64,000 nucleotides of DNA from Takakia lepidozioides (Eukaryota > Streptophyta > Takakiopsida > Takakiales > Takakiaceae). The stretch is from NCBI GenBank assembly GCA_030704615.1, contig CM060734.1, forward strand, positions 62,574,042 through 62,638,041, given 5' to 3'. The translations under genes were made by a program, and so were the position numbers. The notes beneath the pieces are model-generated. The model ran no database searches and was not told where the DNA came from. It worked only from the letters and a program-made list of their open reading frames with translations. This document shows, piece by piece, positions 44,887-58,059 of the stretch (its first letter is position 1; the number at the start of each line of letters is the position of its first letter).

Positions 44887-47800
44887 ATGCCTCCCAAGGC
44901 TGGCAAGTCCAAGGAGCCGGTGGTGGAACGTCCGATTCTGGGCCGCTTCTCATCCCATTTGAAGATTGGCATTGTATGTAGAGTTGTGCGACCTTGTAAT
45001 TTCTGCAAGGATTTGGAGCGTGCTAGTGGGTGTTGGTACTGACTTATTTCTACTAGGATATGCGAGTTTGCAGAACTTGTTGGTACTGATCCACCTCGAC
45101 GATGGCGTACAAAGTAATTCTTATCTTGTCAAGTTCTTAGAGATCTGCCCGATGCATGGTTTTAATGTATACTCAGCTTGGAGAGATTGACAAATTCATA
45201 AACAAAATCTCCGCAGCTTGTTGTTGCTAAGGCGTGCCGTTGGTTGCGCAGGTCGGACTGCCGAATGTGGGAAAGTCAACGCTGTTCAACACCCTTACCA
45301 AGCTATCGATCCCTGCAGAGAACTATCCCTTCTGCACAATTGAACCCAATGAGGCCCGCGTATTTGTGCCAGATGATCGCTTTGATTGGCTTCTCCAGCA
45401 GTACAAGCCAAAGAGTGAGGTAACGGACATCTGTTGGCTGCTTAAATTGTCATTCATGAGCTGAGAACAGTCCAACAATTGTAGGTAGGGGTTTTGTCGG
45501 GTTTCATTGCAAAATCTCTGGAAGGTGAAGGGTGCAGTAATGGCAGTGACATGTGGGGGGGTCGGGTGGAGCAGGTTTCAGCATTTTTGGAAGTGAATGA
45601 TATTGCTGGATTGGTACGGGGTGCACATGAAGGCCAGGGCCTTGGCAACAACTTTTTGTCCCATATCCGGGCTGTGGATGGCATCTTTCATGTTCTAAGT
45701 AAGCTCTAACTTTGTAGTTTAGGTTGTCTTTCCTCTCTGTTGGGATATTTGGATTGTGTGCACCTATTGCCAGGCATGACAAAACATGGTTGTTGAGGCT
45801 CAATTGAGTCTGTAAGGGTTTTTGGACCTAGGCTACCTTTCTATTGTGGGAAACGTGTGAAGGAAGCAGGACTGTCAGGGAGATTGGTCTGAAGCTGCTT
45901 CAAAAATTTGGGAGAATTTCTTATGAACTCAATTTAAGGATACCTACTTCCAGCCTAGTTCTGCTGGGTTTCACTTTTCATGGTTCCTGGTGCAGTTCCA
46001 GTGCCACAGATTGTGCAGAAATAAAAATGTGGTGCGCCAGGGTTTTTGTGAAGACTGAAAGGCCACATGACGACAAGGTTTTTATGCAATTGATGATTGA
46101 ATTTGTCCCAGTCTGTACCTGCCTTCTTGAGTCCAATGTCTACATGGCTCAGGGCAATAAGCTCTCTGTCTCCTTTGTCTGCTTGTAGCTCATGATACAA
46201 GCCTGTTCCTATGCTGCGGGTGTGCAAAACATACCTAAGTCACTTGACTGGTTTACATTGTATTTCTGCCTTTTTCATGGAAGTTGGCTAGTTAATATTG
46301 GCGAGCACACAGGGAATATGCAACATTGAAAGTATACAGGTAAAAGAACATATGAAAGTGACCTATGTCATTCTAGAAACCTAGGATGGTTGCGGTGGCA
46401 TAGCATGAAACAGAATCACATCATACCTGATGATGCATGAGTTGGCAGCAAAATGGACATATGATGACCTGGCTTTCAGGCACTGATCTGTCCTTTATGT
46501 AACTTTCAGCTCTTTTGGGTGTTATAAAGCATTAAAAAAATTTAAGCATGTGTGACAGTGATCTCCACATTGTGATGCCTGCTGCAGGAGCTTTTGATGA
46601 CCCTGAGGTGACCCATGTGGAAGATACCGTTGATCCTATCAGAGATCTGGAAATCATTACTCAAGAGTTGCGCCTCAAGGTATATGATTGCCATATTATT
46701 TTTACACTGTGCCTATATGGTCTATGTTCTTTTGTTGATGGTGTGATGGCGCAACCTTGGCAGGATACTGAGTTTATGGACAGGAAACTTGAGGATCTGG
46801 AAAAGGCTTTGAAGCGCAGCAATGACAAGCAGCTCAAATTGGAACTGGAGTGTTGCCAGAAAGTAAGGCACCTTGTGGACTCATGGTTTTCCAATGCATT
46901 GGATATGCTGGGAGTTTTGTGGTGGTGAAAGCTGTACTGTGCGGCAGTACATCTGGGCCATACTATTGTCGGATCTCATGGTTCAGTGTCATGTCTTGTT
47001 GCTTGAGTTGACCATCGGGTTGAACTTACATGAAGCAATGCAGCATTTTTTTTTGCACTTTTTAATTTTGCCTCCCATTAGTACAGGTTACAAGGCAGTT
47101 CATCTCAATGACAGTTACTCCATTTTCCCTGTAAACTGCTTTTTAGCTTTATGGTCTTCTTTCAGGACTAATCACTTCAGTCCTATGAGCGTGCATGTGT
47201 TGGAGATTGGCAGAGAGGAAGCTTAGGTTTCTCATTTAATTTACCCAGTCACTTACTTCCAGCACTAGTATAAGGAACATACTCCCCCAGAAGCGTATCT
47301 TATCGACCTTTATCTTTCCTACTTACAATCAATTCATGTTTATGGGAGATTTAGTGGAAATCAACTAATTCTTGCAAAAACAGCCTTCAACATTACTGAA
47401 CATCTTCATGTTGGACTCAGTAAGGGACTGTGGCGGGCTTTTGATGTGTATGGTCTGGAGTAGGTGCAAGCTTGGCTGAAAGATGGACACGATGTTCGAC
47501 TTGGGGAATGGAAGGCTGCTGAGATTGAGATCCTTAACACCTTTCAATTGCTGTCTGCCAAACCTGTGGTTTACTTGGTATGCTTTGGAACTGGTGAAAT
47601 TTCCTTGTTGTCGTAGCTGCTTTCTGACTAGCATACTCTAAGAGATCATGAAGGACCCTATGTTCTCAGCCTGATCCAAAGTTCACAGGCACGGCAGGTC
47701 TCTTATGGACATGCTCGGGTGAGACATTGCAGGCTCGGGGTGAACTTGTTTCGTTGTAACCTGCACTTGTGTCATTAGCATCAGTTGTCTGTCATGAGGG

Positions 47801-49259
47801 ATTATGCAAAAGAGAGAGGCAGCAGCCAGGAGTGGAAGTTGTGCACTATTTGCATTGCACCTTTGTGTGTGCAGGTGAACATGACAGAGAAGGACTATCA
47901 GCGGAAGAAGAATAAGTGGCTGCCCAAAATCCATACCTGGTTGGTCACCTGCATACGTTTACATGCATGTCTAGATGTAGGGGAGCCAAGGGCTACTTAG
48001 AGGGATCAGGAGTTCCAGGGTGTCGAAAGGAGAAAGGAGGGATTTGGAGGCACAAATGACCATGATGTGGATTTGTTGTGTAGAATGTGTAACTGACACT
48101 GGAAAGGTGAAATTAATGCAAGAAGCAAGTGATGCAGGGTGCAGGAGCATGGAGGGGAAAGTATTATTCCATTCAGTGGGGTGCTCGAGCAGAAATTGGT
48201 TGATATGCCTGCTGATGAAGCTGCTACTTATTGCAAGGAAAACCAAACCATAAGGTAAATTGTGGAAGGTTGCCAGGCTTGGTTGTTTGTACAGCAGTAT
48301 GTATCTTGCAGGATGTCACAAGTTTTGCAGATGTCACTTGATCACAAGGAAAGCTGGATGGCATGGGTGGTGGGTGGAATGTGTGCATGACAGTGCTTTG
48401 CCTAAGATAATCAAGACAGGATTTGCAGCCATCAACCTCATCTACTTCTTCACTGCAGGCCCAGATGAGGTGTGTTCTTGTACTGGTGATGCTGTGCCAG
48501 ACTTGTTCAAATAGTTAGTTATAGCAGATGGTTTCAGTTCTTACTGAGCCTAGTTCAGAGGACATTTCCCCAAAATAATCTTGTAATGTCTGCTGCAGTC
48601 TATTCTCGTGAAGTCTCAACCCTGCATGATCGCTGTAGTCAAGGGATATTTGATCCCCTAGAGACGGTTAGCATCTTCATGGTGGTAAATGATGCCCAAG
48701 TTTAAACTTTGTGGGTGTGACAGGTCAAGTGCTGGCAAATCCGCAAGCAATCCAAGGCGCCGCAAGCAGCAGGCACCATTCACACTGACTTCGAGCGAGG
48801 CTTCATTTGTGCAGAGGTACTGACCACTGACCAATCACAGATCCAACTTAGTGCTGCAGTGGGCAGCATTCAGCCCTAAGGGGTGGAAGGTGCGCTAGGC
48901 TGAAGTGGAGGACTGTTGTGTAACGCTCTGTTGCCTGGTTTTCTGACAGGTGATGAAGTTTGAGGATCTGAAGGAGCTTGGGACTGAGGGGGCTGTCAAG
49001 GTGGGTAGTATGATATAATCTGGCACTGCTTTGATGTTTTGCTCCTCTTGTGTGCATCTCTTTCCTACCAAAGACTCCTTCCCCTCCTCTTGTTGGGTCC
49101 TCGACAAGGTTGTAGCAGATAGTTAAGAATGTTCACTGGATTATTTTTGGGTGACTGCAGGCGGCAGGTAAATACAAACAAGAAGGGAAGAACTATGTGG
49201 TGCAAGATGGTGACATCATTCTTTTCAAATTTAATGTTACTGCATCAGGTAAAAAGTAG
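44887..49259 (+). CDS. OLA1: Obg-like ATPase 1 (OLA1/YchF)
   Basis: A cytosolic YchF-subfamily P-loop NTPase that binds ribosomes and modulates stress responses. Twelve exons join in frame: 44887-44973, 45252-45419, 45575-45698, 46588-46679, 46764-46862, 47464-47577, 47875-47939, 48138-48254, 48394-48469, 48724-48816, 48950-49000, 49161-49259. The product is 394 residues, the usual plant length. Motifs: P-loop GLPNVGKST (31-39), DIAG (94-97) followed by [24 protein letters not shown] in the coiled-coil region, NMTE (230-233) at the base-recognition position where the family departs from NKxD and favours ATP, and a C-terminal TGS domain ([18 protein letters not shown] to [11 protein letters not shown]). 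All introns are GT-AG; the exon 7 donor (GTTGGT) is weak. No defect is seen. Confidence 0.96.
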
Positions 49260-52200
49260 TCTGATTCAGCAAAATTTCTTTTTTAAGAACACTTCTGAAA
49301 ACCATTTATACAGGCTAAGTGAAGGTGGACTGTAATGTCAGCTGCCTGCCTTGTGTGTGCAACTCTGCCAGTTGGGCAAGATAGACAAAGGCGTGGTAGG
49401 CAAGCATCACATTCTGATCGTTTTTTCTCCATTGCCTAGCTGTAGGAGATAAGATTGGAACAGACTGGACAAATTAGGCATTGAGAGTATTAGAGAAGTT
49501 TGTGAAGCCACCTAGCTAGGCATGTGGCGTGTTCAATGGGTTGATGCTGTGGCGGCCTGTATTTTTTGGGTGAGAGAGGTGGGGCTTATGAAAATTTTCA
49601 AGCTCCCACCCTTATATGAAGCAGAGGGACACTCGTATGTCTGGTAAAACCACCACTTTGGGACCTTTCAGAGGACTTGGAACTCCTTCTGTAACACAGA
49701 AGTACTCCCTGTACTACAGTTTTATGGATCAGTTGTCAATACATTTGCAGCATGTATTTGTCCAAGGTGTTGACCTGTCCCCCATGCACAATTTTGGGTT
49801 CCCCAGGCAAACCCTGCTTGGACACCATTGACCAATAATATAATCCCAGCTAATCATTGGCCACATACTTGACAATGAAAGGGCCTTCAAAGCTCACATG
49901 CTTAACTGGTCTGGACTAGTGGCAGGTTCATAGATAACTAAATCTCCCGATCATGTCAACTCTCTGAGGCTTCAGTTGGGGAGATTGCAAAAGTGTACCT
50001 GGGTTTGAGGAACCATGTAAAAGCAAAAGAAAATTCCACATCTGTTGACTGCTGATAATCTATGTGCAGTGATACATTTCATACCTTCTTGCACTTCCAA
50101 ACTGTACTAGGACTTGAGTGAGGTTGATATTTCCTCACCTCTGATCCAGAATTCTTCTCAAAGAAATGAATTTGAAGAGAAAGGTACAATTCCTAGGTAG
50201 GTGAAGTGTGTTTGATTAGTGTGGGAGTTCACTTCGCCCTATTGAAAGATCTTATTTCGCAGCCTTGATTCTGTCAGGATGCTTTAGCAACGCTAGAAGG
50301 ATTGTTTTTTGAAATGTCCCTCTCCGTGTGCAGCTTCTCCTCTTAGCTTTGTGCTCTCTTCTGTGTCTGCCCAGAGTTTTGTGGTCGTCCTCTTGTCATA
50401 CACCGGCGCCACCAGGTCTCAACGCAAAAGAGACGGTACATATCTTTAGCTTGGACATTAGACGGAACACAAGATTAGATTTCAATCGTCTTTGGTAATC
50501 CTCAGTGGAAGGGCATTGGAGAACATTTTGTGTAGACCTCCTGTCCTGTTTAGGTTTCATTGGAGGGCCCTGGTGAAGGAGCCAGCATAAAAATTAGGGT
50601 ATGCCACTCTTTGCACCCTGCGCACTGTATTCTTTAGTAAAAGGCGAAAGAATAGTTCGCTTAGCGCTGAGCACACGGCTTGAGAGTCCAATATGGGGAA
50701 GGCAAGGGTTATATACGACTTATCCATCAAGATGTGTGCAATCGATATGGGATAAATATCTGGCTATATTTTTCCAACATAAAATGCAAAATCCTACGGC
50801 AGGCATCCTGAGGTACTGTTAAAATGTAAAGCGATGATTTTGTGGGCTGCATCGGCCTCACAGAGGCGAGGACTGTGAGAATACTGCTTGTTTCCTCTTG
50901 CAAGCTTGCCTGGTAACCGCAACCGCCTGTTAGCAAAAAATATAAATAACCGCCCAGTACTGGGCTTTTCCCTCGTTGGAGACCCTTGACAAAGGAAAAA
51001 TTACAAAACCCTTTGAAAATCCCCTTGGGAGCGTTTATCAGAGCAGAACTTGGAGGGAAAGACCAACAATCCTTTTCTAGCACTTACGTAGAGAAAAGTT
51101 GGGGGGAAAGATGTTGGGGATAATGTAGGAGTCCCGTTTGGAGCTTTTTTCGTAGGGGGAAAGTCAATGGCAGGGGGACATATCAACAAGCTTAGAGAGA
51201 AAGGAAGACGCTATATACCACAAATTTCCATCCCCAAATTTCTTGTCCTGAATGTCTGCAATGATTCATGAATGCTATACACATCACAATCTCTCCTATT
51301 GACAGCAGTTGACCAAGGAATTGTACCACCTCCTTCAATTTGCCATGGAAGTTTTGCTTTGCTCTTGTCTCTTCCAACCTTCATATCACCACAGATTGAA
51401 GTTGTCGGAACGCATCCGGATCATTGGTAAGCTAGAATAGTAAAACAAAAGTGACAAAGTTGGGATAGAAGAAAAGAAGAGGAAGACAAAGAATACACAT
51501 ATAAAGTAGTTGAGCAAAGTAGACAGCAAGTCTAATCATGGCTCCAAGAATCCAGCTCCATTGTCTAATTAATTAGATAGGTATATGACAAAAGAAACAC
51601 GTAATTACCTCCTCCCCAAATATTTCTCACATTCCCAACCCACTAGAGATTCCATCATGGAAGGGTTTGCTCTGTAGCCGATTGAAAGCATTTGACTACA
51701 GTACTCCAATTTCAACTTTTTCAAGAACATTTACAAAATTCTCCATTTTTTATCTTCTTGTACCGTAGCCTCTTATCCGGTTGGACAGAAATTTGCCCAA
51801 TAATTTTTTCTTTTTCTTTGAACTGTTGGGCAATATCACATAACTGGGCAATCCAATTATGAAGTTTATATTGAACTGGACACATCATGAGTCAAATACA
51901 TCTATCAATTGCACAGAGTCGATGAATATCAATAAGGTGATAGCTATTTTTGAGGTGATTACAATTAACATTACATTATTTGTAACTTAATCAAGTTGAC
52001 CGATTCATCTATGTATGATTATAAAAGGTTCTCCGTGTGGTCTGATATCTTTCGATATTGCTTGTTTCTCTCATATCTCTCTACTTATCCCAGTGAGCGG
52101 CTTCAAAGCATCCAGCACATCTGCAGTTTGCTTGGGAGCCAATAGAGAAACTGTCCAACGAAATCAAGCGAGAAAGCAGGATGTGCGTCGTGCGAGAGCA

Positions 52201-53496
52201 TGCGCAAGAAACGGAATAGCATGTGGAGCCCTGCACCCACATATGACTGTATTTGACATCCTATAGATAGACATACACAACCATACTTCTCTGAATCATC
52301 ATATGTTGTATTCATTATTTACTTATACTTCATATGGTCCTTGCTTAAAGGTGGCTGATTTGATACAATGAAATAGCAAGAGTCAACATCTAAGAAGTAA
52401 AATAAGTTGCATAAGTTCTTAAGCTACATAAGTTGCTATTGGTGTATAATAAGTACAAACATTTGTAATGTTGTCATCAAGACTTGTTATATAAGATGCA
52501 ATAGTTGATGTCAGGTGGAGCAACAATACAACTCAATTTTGATATATGTGAAGCTCGAGGATGATTGAGGAACTATGGAGATGCATGTTGTTGTGTGTCG
52601 TATCTATGTAGAAATCCAATTGTCAATGATACAAATAAAATTTCATATATACTGAATGATGGTTTAATATTTACTTGTCTAAAAAGTATGCACGATATAA
52701 AGTGCAAGACTACTTTCCTAATGTACAAACAAAGAGATAATTGTATATTTAATATATATATATAGAAGTATTCAAAATTAAGTGCTAAAATAAGTTAATT
52801 TTAGTTTGGGGTCTAAAGCCATACACTTTTGAACTATTTCAAGTCCTTCCTAAATAGATATCAAAGAGATATAAATACAAATTCTTAGTCTACATGAACT
52901 ACGTACGTAATTCTTGTTCATTGCTATAGTGTTTGTGACGTCATTCTACTTAAGATTTGTCGGTAGCTAGAACAAACTATTGTATCTCAAGAAGGGTGCT
53001 TTCATAACTATATCACTTATTGTTACTCGCTTTCATGATTGGATAGGTTGGCTCATCTGATGCACGATGACAATGAAAACTGGTGGCAACAATTGTAGCA
53101 ACCTTTGGTATCTGCAATCCATCACATCATTTTCTACATTGTTGTATATACAATTTTGATTTATATTGCAAGAAATAATAGAAGTAGAGAATATATTACA
53201 GTCTAGCTTATAGACATACAAAGTCAAACTTAGATTTAATGGATATATATGTTGATGATGATATAGTGTTTGGAGATGAACAAATGACAGTGGATTGGAT
53301 GAATGGACAGACAATGCAACATCGTTGTCGTTATATGTGTCACCCATGTGAGTATGAATATATTTACTCTTCAATTAAATAGCTTGAGTTTTATAGCTAA
53401 AAAATTGAAGGTTTCTCATTTTTTGTATTTTTCATATTTATCAATAATTCAAATAGTCTAACAATCTCTGAATTCAAGTGTATTCATATGTTTTAG
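49260..53496. other. intergenic; AT-rich in its right half
   Basis: No gene was recognised. From about 51.4 kb the base composition turns clearly AT-rich compared with the left half of the window, and it stays so past 55 kb. Upstream SWEET exons were looked for between 52.5 and 53.5 kb and not found. Confidence 0.45.
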
Positions 53497-53709
53497 GCCA
53501 ACCTTGTGGAAAATCATGCGCAACAGGACAGCTGGACATTTTTTAGGATTTCCATATGTGATAGCATTGTTAATTGCATGTTATGGACCTTTTATGGGCT
53601 CCCGTCTATGACATATAATCACATGTTGGTGGTGAGCATCAATAGCGTTGGAAGTTTTCTCGAGATTATCTACGTCTCCATTTTCTTGTATTACGGCAAA
53701 GAAAATAGG
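53497..53709 (+). pseudogene. SWEET sugar transporter, single frameshifted exon
   Basis: SWEETs are seven-helix sugar uniporters built of two MtN3 repeats. This exon follows a TTTTAG acceptor and ends at AGG|GTAATT. It reads PTLWKIMRNRTAGHFLGFPY in one frame, then after one missing base near 53570 reads LNCMLWTFYGLP, HMLVVSINSVGSFLEIIYVS and FLYYGKENR in another. That is the PTF-to-INxxGxxxE part of the first MtN3 repeat. No other SWEET exon could be placed on either side, so this is an isolated relic. Confidence 0.75.
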
Positions 53710-56084
53710 GTAATTTCTCAAAACTCGCGTTCTCATATTATTTCGCGTTCACCATTTCGGTGTTCTATGTTGTTGTCTGTCAATAGCTTACGGTGTCTAG
53801 GGCTTACTTATGGTGCTTACGGTGCCTTATGGTGTTAGAGTTAGAGCTAAGAGCTCGAGTTTACGGTGGTGCTTATAGTGCTTTCTTTGCCTGATGGACA
53901 AGGATGGCCAATGCAAGGCCCTCCGCCAACTCTTAAAGGCTAGATGTCCATGTGTGAATTTTAGAGGTGATGACATCAAGTAGTTGGTGGATGAGGGATA
54001 TGATAGAGCAACTCCACTTTGAATTAGCCAATAAGGCCGCCTCCCTCCTGAATGCCCTACTCTCCCTCATCATCTCTCTCACTGCCCAAACTAAGAATGC
54101 CCCTAAAACTACATGTGGCGCTACAGCTAGAGCTACCGAAAGCAAAATATTGTGTCGATTGTCCGCCATGATTTCTGCAACTGTAAGACAGAAAAAAATT
54201 TGAAGTGATCCAAGATGGATAATAAACACCACGACACATATTTTATGCTTTTCAAAGATGCCAATTTCCTCGACCAACGTCCTTCCAAACCCTTGGGTTT
54301 GCGTTTTGAGACAATGACAATAAACCTTTCCAAATGAATCTTCATCTGTCATATAAGTTGTTCCGTAGTCTTCACCATTAGATTGACATATTTCTTCAAT
54401 ACACACAAGAATGTTAAAATGTGCATAACATCATAGTTTACAAGGTCAAGGCAAATATCAAAGCCGTACAATTGATGCAAGATAACATAGTCCGTTTATG
54501 TAACAACATTATCCTCGTCCGTTTATGTGAGGTTTTCTTGTTTCGTAAGTTGAGGTGACCTTTTTCCGTGTTATGATTAGTCATTTGGCAAATGTCGCAA
54601 GAAACCTTGGTCAACGTGCATTCTAGCGCTAAACTTCCATAGTTTTTGCATAGGTGATAGTGGATATCGTTTTGTATTATCACTACTTCGTTTGAAAATT
54701 GTAGTAATTTGGTACTTTACAACACTTCTTGCAAGAGACCAAATAAATTGGGTCTCATGTCGTGGCATTGACAACATGAGTAGCCACCGTCTTTTGACCC
54801 CTAACCTTGCACCGGGAATGATTTGGAATTGCATATGAAACAACTAGACCATTTACATGTGTATCTTCCAACACATGAATAGTGGCTCTAAAAATGTTGA
54901 CAATATGTTTGTGTCCCCTTGTTTAATCATTTTCTTCGAGCTAGCAAGCTTGAAAATTACAATAAAGAAGAGTATATCATGACATTACGACCATGATCTC
55001 AAAAAGATGTCCTAACCAGGTCATAATTAGCCAGCCCACTGCTTTCCTCATGTAGAACGCGGACACCATCATAGCAAGAATGAAATTTATTCTGAAAACT
55101 CTTAATGTTGGAGGCAGAGACCATTCGGAGCTTCATTTTGGTCTTTGTTAGGAATTCAAACCTTCATGTGCTTTTGTTTGTCTTATGTTTTGAGTTGCCC
55201 CGTGTTTGCAATACGAGCTAAACCGTCACTAATTAAAAGACGAGCCTGGAGTCTGGTGAGTGTTGATGGATTGCCTAGTTCAGTCTGAGCGGGTCATGGC
55301 AATCCAGGTATTTTTCTTGGCTTTGTTATTTTGTTCATGAGGATTTGATGGCGCAAATTGTAAGTTTAATTCTGCGGCGACAACACTGTCAGGTTGGCCC
55401 GTATAGTAGCGACTCTTTGGATGATATTTAACCCGAGCCTGTCTATTTTTGTGTCTGCAAGTCTGATGAGGAGGAGGCTCTTTTGGCAGTGTTTCTAATT
55501 TGTTTTTTCTTGGGCAGACATATGTACATTTTCTATCCCCTCAAACTTGTTCAAAGGTTCGGGTTCCCTCTTGTTTTGAAAGTGTCCAATACCATGGTTT
55601 CATGCACTAACGAGTTACTTTGTTTCTTAGCCTTCCCTTCCATAGACAATTGGGCAGTTGATTGTTGAACCCGCTGCAGTTGCTAATTTGTTCAATGATT
55701 CGTTCAATGCGTCGCTTGGAGTCAAGTGTTCACAATTTTTTTGGTTCCTTGGTTGCGTTGTACTGCACTCGGGGTTTCGAAGGACCAGTCTTTCTCATTG
55801 GCATCTTATCCCATCTTCTCAGGTGGTGCGGAATGTATCATGGGAAGCCCCTGCTATCTCTGGTTTCCGTTGGATATCTGTACAATGCTTGGCCCAAGCC
55901 TTCCTGGATTTTGTCCCAAGGTCATAGAAAACAGATGTGAGAAGAGCTGACACAGTAGAAGTTTGACCAGATATACACTATAATCTATATTGATATAATT
56001 ATGTATGGATCTCCATGTGTAATGACAGATTATTTTAGAATTGTGGAACAAAAAAAATTTAAGTGTAAATTACCCTTTATTTTT
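53710..56084. other. intergenic, AT-rich, no gene seen
   Basis: A minus-strand frame from ATG 54167 (MADNRHNILL, then a hydrophobic stretch AVAPHVVLGAFLVWAV) could encode a 78-residue one-helix protein, but no relatives are recognised. Nothing else stands out. Confidence 0.4.
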
Positions 56085-57560
56085 TATTTTTTTAAGGGGA
56101 TGGAAGCCCTTAAACTTTATATTAGGGGGACAAGAAAATACAAAGAGGAAAAAATACCCTCTGATATAGTGCCATAGAGGCTGATCCAGGAAGTCTCCGC
56201 TTCGTAACCAAACTACAGAGAGAAACGAGCCCAAATGGAGCTAGCTTGTGAACATATCGTAGAAATTGCCTACAGGGAGAGTGCAAAGGATATCGCAAGG
56301 TAACAGAGGCAGAGGTGCCGAAGGACTATTGAGAAGAGCTAGTATCTTGAAATCTGAGAGAAACACCAAGAGAACTATCGTCCCAAGGAACGGAGCCCTC
56401 GAGAAGATGAATTAGAAACTCCCACGTTTCCTCTTGGGGGGAACAAATGACAATTGAGTCCTAGATCTAGTAGTTCTGATGGACCGGCGGTGGCGCCAAT
56501 TGACCTCAGACACCTCGCCGATTGCAGGTGAACGAAGCGAACTACAGGAGCTCCCAGCTTGCAGGGATGGCGTCCTTCCATTGAATTTTGTCTGTGGAAG
56601 AACCTCTGAAGCAGATGGCTGCACCTTGCCCCAAGTGTTGTCAAAGTGATCGAGAAGTTGGTCTTGTTTTCTGCTGTCAGCCCTGCAAAGAGCTTCCCTC
56701 AACACCCACCACGCCTTACGGGCCTCAGACAACAGGTCTGAGTGAACCAGTCCCAAAATTACTCTCACCTTGCTCGGCTTCCCAGCAAAGATATGAGCAC
56801 ATCTTGCCTTCCAGAGCTGCCATAAGATGTGAGCCTTGATCGTGGCCCAGACAGGGCAATCAGACCAAAGACTACCTTGGGAAAAATTTTAAAGCAAAAT
56901 GGAAGGACATGGAAACGATGGTTGTTTCCATTGATTGTAGAAAGTCAAAACATGAGACCAGACAGCAGTAGCCATAGGGCAATAAAACAAGCAGTGCTCA
57001 ATTGTCTCTACTGCCTGAAGACCACAAGAAGAGCAACCCATGTGGCCATCCGGGAAGTGAGCCTTGACAGGAAGGATCCTATTAGCTATTTTCCATAAGA
57101 ATCCACTGATTTTAGCAGCTCTCTCTTTCCTCCACACATCTTTCCAAATGCATCTCCAAGAAGAAGGGCAATCCGCCAGGTGAGACCACTTGGCTGACCA
57201 TTTGGCATCCATAGAATTGGCGGGTTTGAGCAGCGAGGCCCCAAGCTTGACTGAGTACTTGAAGCAGGGGCTCCGTTTTCTATCTTTCCAAACCCATTCG
57301 CCTGGGTCAAACTGCAAAAGAGTGATTGGCGCACGAAGGAACCAATGAAGATGAGGGTTTGAGTGTCTTCCTTGATCCAGCGAAGGGTTCACTTCACTAG
57401 TAGCCATACAAATAACCCAAATGGGAAAGCAAAGGTCTTCATCTATGTCTCCTGGAATAGGGGAGAAGAGGCCCCGAGTCCTAACTTGGAAAATCCAGCC
57501 CTGGAGGAGATTATCCGATCTGGATATGGCATAGAAGGCCAAAAACACAATTTTAAGTAA
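56085..57560 (-). mobile_element. 5'-truncated plant L1-type LINE, copy 2
   Basis: The minus strand encodes DPGEWVWKDRKRSPCFKYSV, then CIWKDVWRKERAAKISGFLW, KIANRILPVKAHFPDG, CSSCGLQAVETIEHCLFYCP and MATAVWSHVLTFYNQW, the zinc-binding domain that follows RT in plant L1 elements. A shifted frame follows (LLSEARKAWWVLREAL). RT and endonuclease are missing. The 3' end (TTAAGGGGATGGAAGCCCTT, near 56091) resembles that of copy 1. Copy 2 is less frameshifted than copy 1. Confidence 0.87.
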
Positions 57561-57950
57561 ATCTGGACTAAAGTTTGGTCCAGAAATAAGGAGAAATATC
57601 TGAATATGTATTTTTAAATCATTTAAATAAATTTAAATGGATCATTTTAAATATAAATATATAAATAATTGTTTGTCTATTAATATATAATATGAGCAAT
57701 AAAAAATATTATTCTAGCGACGACCGAAGGTCGAGAGCTAGTTTAGCGTAGAGGAGGAATAGCCACATCATCGTCGCCACGTTTCGTAGCCACCTGTCGT
57801 TGCCACGTTTTGTACGTCGTCAATTTCTTTGGGCCCTGCCCAGTCTGCCCGAAAATAACTGGGAAAAAAACCCGGATAGATGATGCCCCCGCGTCCTTGA
57901 TCGCGTTTACAAGGTTCTTGGAAGAGTCAGCTTGGTCTTACGTTGTGTTT
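57561..57950. other. AT-rich spacer
   Basis: A very AT-rich stretch (57590-57715) followed by a short GTAGCCACCTGTCGTTGCCACG-type repetition near 57770-57815. No gene is seen. Confidence 0.4.
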
Positions 57951-57954
57951 CAAT

Positions 57955-58030
57955 CTCTTTCTGCTCAACGGCACCGTGGTGGTTCTCACAGACCAATCTG
58001 GCATTACCTGACTACAGACACAAGCAGCAC
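57955..58030 (+). repeat. inverted copy of the 26-kb PPR-associated repeat end
   Basis: GCACCGTGGTGGTTCTCACA and ACCTGACTACAGACACAAGC are the reverse complement, with few changes, of sequence at about 26175-26260 and 26640-26725. This marks the left edge of the region shared in inverted orientation with 23.7-26.7 kb. Confidence 0.75.
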
Positions 58031-58059
58031 ACAGAATGTGAGACCTTTGACCAATGGTA

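Noticed and set aside
51192-51377. Possible retrotransposon gag-like frame (MEETRAKQNFHGKLKEVVQF)
   Set aside because: The resemblance is limited to general helical character. No zinc knuckle, protease or LTR lies nearby.
53955-54167. Small one-helix membrane protein on the minus strand starting MADNRHNILL
   Set aside because: Only a hydrophobic stretch supports it. No homologue, promoter or splice structure was recognised.
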